A stretch of DNA of 41,765 bases from Aculops lycopersici (lineage: Eukaryota > Arthropoda > Arachnida > Trombidiformes > Eriophyidae): the NCBI GenBank assembly GCA_015350385.1, contig WNKI01000001.1, forward strand, positions 8,889,848 through 8,931,612, given 5' to 3'. Positions 8,216 to 16,831 of the stretch are shown here, piece after piece. The first letter of the stretch is position 1; every line of letters starts with the position of its first letter. The notes below the pieces were generated by a model. It saw only the letters and a list, made by a program, of their open reading frames with translations. It did no database searches and had not been told where the DNA came from. The translations under genes and the position numbers were made by a program.

Positions 8216-8347
8216 TATGAGAAGTAGATAGACGAATGCAATAGTTTATTGTATGATTATGGTTTATATACGCCCGCACATACACGGGACTTCGGGCAGG
8301 GCTACACGCCCCCTGCTGGCACGGCGGATAGGGCCCGCCTCCCAACA
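8216..8347 (-). repeat. 5' LTR of the Copia element
   Basis: Identical to 3081-3212. TATATAA lies at 8264-8270 and AATAAA at 8245-8250 on the minus strand. Transcription is expected to start about 25-30 bases past the TATA box, near 8240, which places the polyadenylation signal in U3 and leaves only about 25 bases for R plus U5. Confidence 0.95.
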
Positions 8348-8352
8348 CACAC

Positions 8353-9231
8353 ACAGGTCTAATGCCGGAAATGCACACAGCACCTGAAAATGACCAGGAA
8401 TGACCAGAATCCGCGCGTCGAGTGAGGATAGCCATGTCTTTTCAAACTCACAAGGAGTGCTAGGGAAGTGTCACGCCTCGACCCATAAGTGCTATACATT
8501 TTTGGATTCCCCAGCCACAGCTGATTCCAAAAATGTGTCGTATGATCCCGCTCTCTCCCGCTTGCTCGAGTTAATGTGACGTAACAAGCGACCCCCGCCA
8601 AGCTTGTTATTGCAATTAGAGCACTCTAACACTCCATTTATTGACGTCAATTACGAGTTACGTGTTATTTGACACCTTGGGGCTTTCAACGAGACCATTA
8701 TTGTCAGAGTCGCATAGTTCCATGAATCTCTCAATATTTATTCTTGACAGAATTCGTTTCCTATTTACTATTTAAACCTTTCACAACTATCCTTTTTCAA
8801 CGTGGTCACACGTCCACTGTGATGTGCAGTGTGCGGCATCACAGTATCGAGTTCTTCCAAGTAAAGTATTAAGTTGTAAGTCGAGTGTTTGTGTGAATAT
8901 CCGCTACCCTACCTTTCAACCTACCTCGTCATCACACAAATACAAGTGTTGAGCTGAGGAGAACAAAGAGGCGGGGGCATACACACAAAAGTAACTGCCC
9001 CAGTTCTTTGTTCTCCTCAACGCATACGCTCGTCTCCTCGTACACACGTACAAAAAAGTACAGTTACATATATCAAGCACACGATTCCTTTTGCATTTTA
9101 TCGACCCTCTCAAAATTTCAGCAACTTACTCCAAATATTTCGGGAGTTATTCGGGAAAAAAGTTGTCTAAGTTAGGTGGCCCACCCTGTACCACACCCCA
9201 AAAATAAAGTCAGTCAGCTTTCGCCCTCGGG
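8353..9231. other. Non-coding stretch with one hairpin
   Basis: No supported gene. The only clear structure is an imperfect inverted repeat: GAGGAGAACAAAGA starting near 8956 pairs with TCTTTGTTCTCCTC at 9005-9018. Pairing extends toward the loop through GGGGGCA/TGCCCC-like arms to a loop of about 15 nt. It could be a small foldback element. The rest shows nothing recognisable. Confidence 0.4.
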
Positions 9232-9667
9232 TGTTCTATGTTACTGGACACGGGAAAGGGGGCGTGGTCGAAATTTTGAGACTTTCCCGACATCCCGAAT
9301 TCCCGACAATGCCCGAAATCTGGAATCACTTGATTTGTGTCTTTTACTGCTCAAAAATTTGAGATCGATAGACCAATCTCCCATATTGCTTCACTCGATT
9401 TGAACACCGAAACTCAAAGCATAGCCGGGAAAGGTAAGATTAGGCTACAACGTATAGACGCAAGGAGTCCGGGTGCGCGCCAGCGCACCCATTTTTAACT
9501 GTTTCTTGGTTTGGTTTGGTTGGTTTTGGTTGCGGCGGCGGTGGCCGCCGCAGGTTTAGATTAGTATACATGAAGCAAGATTCTACAATTATTGTTTTTC
9601 CCCAAATCCCGACACGCCCCCTCAAAAATCACGTCCCGAATAATCCCGTGTCCAGAAAGATAGAACA
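9232..9667. mobile_element. Putative non-autonomous element with 24-bp inverted ends
   Basis: TGTTCTATGTTACTGGACAC (9232-9251), extending to CGGGA at 9255, is repeated inverted at 9644-9667 with three mismatches. Further inside, GGGGGCGTG and several CCCGA-containing blocks also appear on both sides in opposite orientation. The interior has short palindromes (GGGTGCGCGCCAGCGCACCC near 9470 and GCGGC...GCCGC near 9535) and no coding sequence. No target duplication was confirmed. Confidence 0.45.
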
Positions 9668-9671
9668 GCCG

Positions 9672-10164
9672 TGACGTTTACTCACACTGTACTGAACACT
9701 AAAGACTTTATTGAACTCGGGGTACAAATACTTTACTCTCTAACTTGTTCAACTCTCTCGAAAACTAACTTTATCAACGCTGGCGATGCGATATCGCTCG
9801 CCCCTTTTATACCTGAGATATTCGCATTGCCATGCCATTGGGCGGGAGTGCGGATATGGGCGTGTTTCGGATCGGTGGGCGTGTCGGTTCTCGTATACCG
9901 GAGTGGCGGTCGTCGCTAGAAAGTTGGCAGGACTGCATTGTGGCTGCTACGCATGCCCGCCCGCCTGCCCTCCCTAGAACAATAATAGCAGCAGCAGCAA
10001 CAACCTAAACCTAAACGCGCTGCGTTACGTAATGTGAGGGGGCGCGGCTCGTTAACCCGTTTTGTCACTCAAAATATCGAAGAAATGCTAATTGTCGCAT
10101 AAAAACTATTACAGGAAGGGGGAAAACGTGGGGGAGAGGCGCTGTGATGTTCGCTCACACTGTA
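9672..10164 (-). repeat. Putative solo LTR of another retroelement
   Basis: On the minus strand the segment has a GGTATAAAAGGGGC TATA region (around 9810-9823) and, about 100 bases later, CAATAAAGTC (AATAAA at about 9710-9716) near its end, which is typical LTR spacing. A 21-bp imperfect direct repeat (GTGACGTTTACTCACACTGTA at 9672 and a copy with three changes at 10144) bounds it. The true LTR ends and target duplication are uncertain. No internal region or reading frame accompanies it. Confidence 0.4.
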
Positions 10165-11460
10165 GGTAGTTCTTCAGAAAGGGGGGATGGCATTTCCGGT
10201 TTTTGAGGGGTGAAAAATTTTCGGCGCAAGACGCCGATAAAGAATTGCGGGACCCTGAAGTGCGGAAACGTTCGGCAGAAAAGTTCCCAGATCAGATAAA
10301 TGTGCAAAATTTTTGGGATTGGCTGTACGTTCCTATGCATCGGCTGCAAGTGCAACAAACTGCAGAAAACCAGTTACATAATTGCGTGGAATCACGTTGG
10401 AGATACAAAGGCGAATGCTACCAACCACCGCACTGTAGACAGAAGTCCCACGACGACGAAGTAGACAAACTCGTTTTGCCGTGAACCCTCTGAGCTCTCG
10501 GCGCAAGCCATCAACAAGTGGCCGTTGTGCTCACAAGGAAACGTACTTATGCGATCATCGCCGAAATTGAATTTCAATATATCAAATCGAATCGTATATC
10601 AAATTGTCAGTCCGCAGTTGTGGCTGTTGTGTTGGTTTCCAACTTTGCGATGCCATCCCTCTAACACGTAAGTCCGCTTCCAGTTAGAGATAATTTGACA
10701 AATTGTTATATACAAACAGGAGGACGAAGATTTACGCAGTAACATGGGCCACCGACTTTTGTGGCACCAACATCCTTTGCAGTCTTTTTTCTTGTCTATA
10801 TTTGCAACTACTACAACAACATCGACATTATCACTATCGTCAACAGTAACACCGACAACAAGAGCCCGTGTCACCAGGAAAGAGGGAGACAAGGACAAGG
10901 CGTTTAGCTGGTGGCCTAACAAGGAAGCATACTAGTACGAATCATCTTCTAGTAGTCCGAGCGGTAGTTCGGGGCATGACGGAGAGTTACTAGCTTAATT
11001 TCAGTCAAAACTCTAGTTTTTGCCCTATATCTCGAGAACGAAATTAAAGACGGAAAAATGACCTACATATTCTTAATCAGCTCGAGAAGCTCTATCGATT
11101 CCATATATCATTCAGTCCATTATCTGAACCTACGTAAAGTATGTTTCCTTGTAAGGAAAAAAGTGGCGGCGAAACAAGAAGAAGCAGGTGACAGCACGCG
11201 CAACTTTTGATCGCAACGAAAATTTTGATTCTGATCCAAAGTTTGCGTCATCCCCCTTGTAGTTTGGCTTTTTTGCACTGTAACGATGAAGGAAGCGGCA
11301 GCATCACCAAAATAAACACATAAAGTGGATAGATCAAACGACTTGTCTGACGCAACAAGTTGCCACCCCGAACTTGCTCCCGGCGCCGGTTTATTGAGGG
11401 AGTCTTTGGAGTTAGTTTATATACGGATGCCCAGCACGCCCATCTGTCTAGAAGGTACCG
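10165..11460. other. Unclassified repeat-like stretch
   Basis: No reading frame here resembles a known protein. It carries three of the four copies of the ACAAGGAAACATAC motif and one CCACTTGTTG motif (10512-10521). On the minus strand, CGTATATAAAC near 11420 is followed by CAATAAACC near 11390. This is the same TATA-then-polyA order seen in the Copia LTRs, so part of 11340-11460 may be a decayed LTR. Confidence 0.35.
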
Positions 11461-11493
11461 AAAATCCCGGGGGCCATATACCATACAACTACC
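11461..11493 (+). repeat. Third copy of the 33-bp terminal repeat found at window start
   Basis: Identical to positions 1-33 and, inverted with one mismatch, to 1693-1721. No inverted partner was seen nearby, so this may be a single surviving end of a related element. Confidence 0.9.
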
Positions 11494-11512
11494 TATTTGG
11501 TTTTCCATAAGA

Positions 11513-11543
11513 CGAGATGATGAGTTATGTGCTCATCATCTCG
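11513..11543. repeat. Perfect 12-bp hairpin
   Basis: CGAGATGATGAG (11513-11524) and CTCATCATCTCG (11532-11543) form a perfect stem with a 7-nt loop, just past the 33-bp repeat copy. It is probably part of that repeat's interior. Confidence 0.7.
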
Positions 11544-11588
11544 ATCAGAAGACAAGAAGAAAGAGAAATAAAAGTCAACTAGGAAGAT

Positions 11589-11647
11589 GTACACACAGTG
11601 ACAAAAGTTTCGTTACATACCCTGCCGCAGGTCTCACTGTGTGTACA
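11589..11647. repeat. 59-bp segment with perfect 14-bp inverted ends
   Basis: TGTACACACAGTGA (11589-11602) pairs perfectly with TCACTGTGTGTACA (11634-11647) across a 31-nt loop. It resembles a minimal foldback element. No target duplication was confirmed. Confidence 0.7.
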
Positions 11648-11649
11648 AG

Positions 11650-12540
11650 AAGTTAGATTTGTGGGATAGCAATGATTCGATAGGAGTATTTGGTGACATC
11701 ATCAAAGTTGTGATGATGCCATCAGTAGTTAGTTCGAGCGCGATTGAGATAAATCAACTGCAAGTAGATTGTGTAGCGAATCAATAGTAATACTAAGTTA
11801 GTAACTACAATCAACAACAAAATTCAAAAATAAATTCAAAAACTTAACTACTTAAAAACCCAATCCATATTGAACGATACAAACATACAGTAGATATCAC
11901 ATTGATGATAACCATAGATATTCATTCACCATCCGCTATCTGTGACGACGAATCATGAGATAAAATCAACCGCCATCACAAATAGTGAAACTAACAAAAA
12001 CAACGGGAGCAACTACGATAACAATAACATTGATTGATATAACCAAGCTCGCCGAGACCATTGATTTGCGTTGTTGATTGGGATTGCAAAGTTGCGTAGG
12101 CCAGTGGCAGTCAAAGTAGCAATCTAGCTAACTAATAGAGCCTTAGTTCGACAATCTTTTTCGATGATTTAATCTTGGACCATTCACCGGGATAGTTGGC
12201 ATGTGTGAAGTGTATTCAAATTTTATCGTTGAAAGATAATATTATTAATTTACAAAAGTCACCTGTCGCAACTTCCGTCCCCCAAGCAGCGCACTCAAAT
12301 ACGTCAGCAACGATAAACTAATTAAATGATTACAAAAAGATAAGCTACCTGTTTCAATTTTTTCCCTTAAAACATTCATGTAGCTACATATCACAGCTAC
12401 ACAACATATCAACTCCGCGGTACTCAAAAGACCAATCAATTCAAATCATTTAAGTGGAACAAACCCATTCAAATCAATTTCTACTTAACTTGAAAGGAAC
12501 TAAAAGAGAAAACTTAGTTGTGGTTATACAAAAGATAACA
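11650..12540. other. A/T-rich upstream region of the lipase gene
   Basis: There is no coding sequence. The region is rich in AACAA/ATCA triplets and probably contains the lipase promoter and 5' untranslated region. No TATA box could be assigned with confidence. Confidence 0.4.
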
Positions 12541-14019
12541 ATGAGACCTTTGCTCAGCTGCTTGACCTTGGCGCTGGTCGCCATTATAACCTTGACTTCA
12601 GGTGGTCAGGTAACCGAAGGTGCGTCCATTTGGCAGAGTATTCCAGGTGCGGGTTTTTTGAGAGACATGACCGTTGGAACACTGGGAATGGTAAACGATG
12701 CTATTGATAGTGGAATGAACTCGTTGCTATATGAGACTGGCATACAGGATGCAATCAATGAATGTTCAGATTGTCCCAATGATCCGGATGCAAAGCGAAA
12801 CGTTTCGGAAATCATCAGATCGCGTGGATTTGAGGCGGAGGAATACGATGTGGTGACCAAGGACGGTTATATACTAACCATTCAACGCATTGTAAATCCA
12901 TTGGTGGCCGCCGATTATAAGCCAAAGATGAAGCCTGTAATTATGCAACACGGACTCATGTCTTCCTCAGTGGATTGGGTCATAAATTCCCAGCAAGTCC
13001 ACCCGGAAATCTACCCGGCAAAGAGTGATGGCGGCGAAGCGGGTGAGGATAACCGAGTTGGTGCTAAGCCAAATGAGTCTTTAGTTGGCGACACACAAAA
13101 GCATCCAAACTCGTTGGGCTTTTATTTGGCCAACAAGGGTTACGATGTATTTTTGACCAACTCCAGAGGCAACATCTATGGCCAGCGCCACGTTAACATG
13201 TCCAGCTGGCAGCCAAAGTTTTGGGACTTCACCTTCGATGAGCAAATCATCTACGACTTACCTGATACCATTGCTTTTATTCAAAAGCTCACCGGCCACA
13301 CTAAAGTCGGCTACGTCGGTCACTCTCAGGGAACTGCAATGATGTTTGGCCTCCTGTCAGATCAGCCAGATTATGCCGATATTGTTGAGCCCTTTGTGGC
13401 ACTGGCACCTGTCGCCTACGTCCGCCACACAATCTCGCCAGCCAAGTATTTTGCCATCTACACTCCCATAGCTGAGCGCTTAAACATGTGGTTTGCAACC
13501 AGCAATGTGGCCGTCCGTTATCTCGGCCCCATTGTTTGCGGCCCCAAAGTGATTAGACGCGACATTTGCGAAAACTTGGTCTTCCTGGTCACAGGATTCA
13601 ACGAGGATGAAATGGACGACACCCGAGTCTCGGCCTATCTGGCTCACATGCCCTCAGGTACAAGTGTCAAGAATATTGCCCACTACGGACAGGAGATTAT
13701 TTCAGGTAAATTCCGTCACTTTGATCACGGAGTTTTGGGCAACCAATTACGCTACGGCAGGCCAACTCCACCCGACTACGACCTAAGCAAGATTCGCTCC
13801 AAGTCGATTGCGCTCTTCATTGCCTCAAACGATTGGCTCGCGGCGCCGAAGGATGTGGCTCATCTGAGGTCCGACCTCAAGGTCGAGCCATTCAGAGTGC
13901 ACAATATGACTGAGGTCATGCCAAAGTGGAATCACATCGACTATGTTTACGGTAAGCACGCTGGCGAGTTAGTAAACACCAAGATCTTCGACATAATGGA
14001 ACACTTCAGAAACGATTAA
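12541..14019 (+). CDS. Secreted/lysosomal acid lipase (alpha/beta-hydrolase, AB-hydrolase-associated lipase family)
   Basis: The 492-residue product likely hydrolyses triacylglycerol or cholesteryl esters outside the cell or in the lysosome. The ATG at 12541 gives a clear signal peptide (basic residue at 2, hydrophobic core about 4-20). The family N-terminal lipase block runs from N87-V-S-E to about 115 (GFEAEEYDVVTKDGYIL). The oxyanion HGL is at 137-139. The nucleophile elbow is G260-H-S262-Q-G, with catalytic Asp at D431 (in SNDWLAAPKD) and catalytic His at H465 (in KWNHIDYVYG). Two features depart from human lysosomal acid lipase and insect Lip1/Lip3: an N-terminal extension of about 60 residues between the signal peptide and the lipase block, and an insertion of about 35 hydrophilic residues near 151-186, just before the NSRGN motif. 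The coding sequence is in one exon. An in-frame upstream GTG at 12454 is not a credible start. Confidence 0.93.
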   Translation: MRPLLSCLTLALVAIITLTSGGQVTEGASIWQSIPGAGFLRDMTVGTLGMVNDAIDSGMNSLLYETGIQDAINECSDCPNDPDAKRNVSEIIRSRGFEAEEYDVVTKDGYILTIQRIVNPLVAADYKPKMKPVIMQHGLMSSSVDWVINSQQVHPEIYPAKSDGGEAGEDNRVGAKPNESLVGDTQKHPNSLGFYLANKGYDVFLTNSRGNIYGQRHVNMSSWQPKFWDFTFDEQIIYDLPDTIAFIQKLTGHTKVGYVGHSQGTAMMFGLLSDQPDYADIVEPFVALAPVAYVRHTISPAKYFAIYTPIAERLNMWFATSNVAVRYLGPIVCGPKVIRRDICENLVFLVTGFNEDEMDDTRVSAYLAHMPSGTSVKNIAHYGQEIISGKFRHFDHGVLGNQLRYGRPTPPDYDLSKIRSKSIALFIASNDWLAAPKDVAHLRSDLKVEPFRVHNMTEVMPKWNHIDYVYGKHAGELVNTKIFDIMEHFRND

Positions 14020-14133
14020 AGAGTTTTATTACGGTGATTTGGTTGCAGATCTGAGGTCTTCAAATAGTGAGAGACAATATATAATTTAAATTCATATCAA
14101 GGTGTATACCTAACAGGAAAAAAGAGCCAAAAG

Positions 14134-14139
14134 AATAAA
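14134..14139 (+). terminator. Polyadenylation signal of the lipase gene
   Basis: AATAAA lies 115 bases after the lipase stop codon in an A/T-rich context, the first canonical signal downstream. Confidence 0.6.
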
Positions 14140-15508
14140 CATAATCATCAATTAAATGCTGGAAAAGCTAACTTCCCACAAGCTTTTTCAACTGTTTTTG
14201 AATTTCCCTTTTTGTTTATCCATCATTCTGTCACCCTCCTTACCGTGGACTTGCGGTCATTCGAAACCTACGCTAATGAGTTCCTGTAGTTCAACCAAAC
14301 AAATGGACAAGCAAACAAACAGTAGCTGGCAAGTTATCAGTGCTCTTCGCTACTGTGTCGACAGGTGGTTGTGTTGTTGGTAGTGGTGGAAATAAACTCA
14401 CCTGTGTGCGGCTCCCACGACAGGGGCGACCACTTGTTGGGATTGGAGCGCAGTGGTAGCGACGACGCCACGCAAACACAGCCGAATGGACATTCAAGCT
14501 TAGCGAGCCGACTGGCTTGGTGGTTTGGTCTGGTCTGGTCAATTGGCAAATAAAAACTTTCCGGGCAATCGAATCGGAAAATCGATACACTCGTTCTGGA
14601 ACAACTCGAGCCGATTCAAAGTGCTGCATGCCATTGGAAATTTGCGGTTGCTCACACAAAGCCAAAGCAACTGCCGCCAGTGGCCAATGTCGCAGCTTTT
14701 GCTGGCTGAAAATTGCCATTGGATTTCAACGCAGGATTTCTAGCTCTAAAACTCAGCAACCTAACGATTCAACTGCAGATTTCTAGACAGAAGACCCCAT
14801 GACAGGGAGATCCAATGAGCAACTGCCAGCGGGCACTGCAGTCTGCAGAGCAGCTGGCGACACTGCAACTTCAAACTCAAACTCAACTCTCTGTGTGCGA
14901 GAGGCAATGAAAATTTTGTGTTTGTGTGTGAGTGTAGGGAAAGAGTCCAAGTTTGTGTGTGCGATCAAAGGGGATAGATGGAGAAACAGAGAGGAGTTGT
15001 GATATTGTTGTTGCTAAAAATCCATCCTCTCAAATGTTGTCACAGAAATTCTATAATTTATATTAGCAAAGCAATATACTTATTATTACTAATACTTTTG
15101 GTAGGGATTAAAATTATTATTATTATTTATATAACAAATTAAACCTCAGCTAGCGCACATCAACCAGCCATGCAATTTACAACTCTTGTAATACGAGCTA
15201 AACCGTATGAATTGTGAATGAATCATTATCCTTTTGCAAGCAACAATTTAGCAAGACATCATTAGCAAAGTTCGTCTTCTTTCGTACTCTTGAGGCTTTG
15301 GCTTGAGAATAACAACAACAGCAACAACATTACTCATCATAATCTTGAGCTAATTATCATTCTCTAAAATTATCTCTAAAATTTATTGAAGAGGACTACA
15401 ACAAAAATAAGAAAAGCATACACCTTACAAAAATAATATCCTATGACACCAACAAAGGACTAAATTATTCTCCCTCTCATCTCACATCATATTAACACAC
15501 CTAAAACG
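14140..15508. other. Intergenic region between lipase and LIS1
   Basis: No gene is supported. It contains one CCACTTGTTG motif (14430-14439) and an A/T-rich run at about 15040-15500 that should hold the LIS1 promoter and 5' untranslated region. Confidence 0.5.
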
Positions 15509-15514
15509 ATGAAA

Positions 15515-16780
15515 ATGGTGCTCACAGCTCGTCAACAAGAGGAGCTCAATCATGCCATCGTTGAATATTTATCCTCAAATGGATTCAGTCAATCATGTGA
15601 GACATTTAGACAGGAGGCCAATATGCCTGAACAGATTGACGGCAAATTTGCTGGCCTTTTGGAGAAGAAGTGGACTTCAGTTATTAGATTGCAAAAGAAG
15701 GTTATGGATCTAGAATCAAAGTTGTCCGATTATGAGAAAGAATTCACAGGCACTGGGCCCATTAGGGATAAACGCTCGCCAGCTGAGTGGATTCCCTTAC
15801 CGCCAGAAAGGCATGCTTTAAAGGGTCACCGAGAGCCCATCACTAGAGTTATATTTCATCCAGTGTTTAGTCTAGTTTGCACCGCTAGCGAGGATGCAAC
15901 CATCAAAGTTTGGGACTTCGAGAGTGGAGATTATGAGAAAACGCTCAAGGGTCATACAGATTCAGTTCAAGATTTGGCCTTCGATCCTCAGGGTAAACTT
16001 CTAGCCTCTTGTTCTGCCGATATGACGGTCAAACTATGGGACTTCCAATCGTATGAATGCGTGAGGACTATGCACGGACATGATCATAATGTTTCATCAG
16101 TTACCTTTATGCCAGATGGAGATCACCTATTGTCCTGCTCTCGAGATTGCACTCTGAAGGTTTGGGAAACTAACTCCGGCTTTTGCAAAAAGAGTTTCGT
16201 TGGTCATAACGATTGGATTAAAATGGTTCGCGTTAATCGCGATGGAACTCTGCTGGCCACTTGTTCCAAAGATCATACAATAATAGTTTGGAATGCCGAG
16301 CAATCAGACTTATTAGCGGTTAATAATAATACAAATCCAATCAGATGCACACTCAAGGATCATGATCACACAGTTGAATGTATAGCCTGGGCACCTGAGA
16401 GTGCCCATGCCAATGTCCTCGAAGCTAGTCCAAATCAGAAGAGTAGTGATCAGAGAACAACGTCAGGTGGACCATACCTGATCAGTGGATCACGTGATAA
16501 AACTATCAAAGTTTGGGATGTTAGCGTCGGCTCTTGTTTATTTACATTAATCGGACACGACAACTGGGTCCGAGGAGTCTGCTGGCACCCAGGAGGCAAA
16601 TACATTATTAGTGTATCAGATGATAAGACATTGAGGATTTGGGATATAATCAATAAGCGATGTTATAAGACAGTTGATGCTCACTCCCACTTTTGCACAT
16701 CCCTAGATTTCCATTCCAAATTGCCATTTGTAGTCACGGGGTCTGTAGACCAGTCAGTCAAGATCTGGGAGTGTCGCTAG
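15515..16780 (+). CDS. Lis-1: LIS1, dynein regulator (PAFAH1B beta-subunit homologue)
   Basis: LIS1 binds cytoplasmic dynein with NudE/dynactin partners and supports nuclear positioning, spindle orientation and neuronal transport. The 421-residue product is near-collinear with animal LIS1. It has an N-terminal LisH motif (about 7-39), a coiled coil (about 50-80, including the conserved LLEKKWTSVIRLQKKVMDLE), and seven WD40 repeats from about residue 103 to the conserved C-terminus SVDQSVKIWECR. WD signatures such as SASEDATIKVWD-like, SCSADMTVKLWD and SGSRDKTIKVWD are intact. Two candidate ATGs are six bases apart. The second (15515, MVLTARQ) matches the canonical N-terminus and has the better context (AAAATGG); starting at 15509 would add only Met-Lys. 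A short loop insertion (about residues 270-280, NNNT) separates two WD repeats. The gene has no introns here, and the frame is intact. Confidence 0.97.
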   Translation: MVLTARQQEELNHAIVEYLSSNGFSQSCETFRQEANMPEQIDGKFAGLLEKKWTSVIRLQKKVMDLESKLSDYEKEFTGTGPIRDKRSPAEWIPLPPERHALKGHREPITRVIFHPVFSLVCTASEDATIKVWDFESGDYEKTLKGHTDSVQDLAFDPQGKLLASCSADMTVKLWDFQSYECVRTMHGHDHNVSSVTFMPDGDHLLSCSRDCTLKVWETNSGFCKKSFVGHNDWIKMVRVNRDGTLLATCSKDHTIIVWNAEQSDLLAVNNNTNPIRCTLKDHDHTVECIAWAPESAHANVLEASPNQKSSDQRTTSGGPYLISGSRDKTIKVWDVSVGSCLFTLIGHDNWVRGVCWHPGGKYIISVSDDKTLRIWDIINKRCYKTVDAHSHFCTSLDFHSKLPFVVTGSVDQSVKIWECR

Positions 16781-16825
16781 CTTATGGACTAGGAAAATTA
16801 AATGAAGAATAAGTGCGATAGTTGT

Positions 16826-16831
16826 AATAAA
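16826..16831 (+). terminator. Polyadenylation signal of LIS1
   Basis: AATAAA lies 46 bases after the LIS1 stop codon. Confidence 0.7.

Larger units (their letters stand above)
3081..8347 (-). mobile_element. Full-length Copia (Ty1/copia) LTR retrotransposon with an envelope-like module
   Basis: The element is 5267 bp, with two identical 132-bp LTRs, a primer-binding site abutting the 5' LTR, one 1637-codon reading frame and a purine-rich tract abutting the 3' LTR. Domain order is Gag, protease, integrase, reverse transcriptase, RNase H. Integrase before RT is diagnostic of Copia/Pseudoviridae. CACAC flanks both ends (3076-3080 and 8348-8352). The frame then continues into a signal-peptide/furin-site/transmembrane module. 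Identical LTRs and an undamaged frame point to a very recent insertion that could be autonomous. Confidence 0.95.

Noticed and set aside
14291..14719. 142-codon minus-strand frame between lipase and LIS1
   Set aside because: There are no recognisable motifs, no convincing start context, and overlapping frames of similar length on the other strand; likely chance.
15509..15514. Upstream ATG adding Met-Lys to LIS1
   Set aside because: The second ATG matches the canonical LIS1 N-terminus and has the stronger start context, though the first cannot be excluded.
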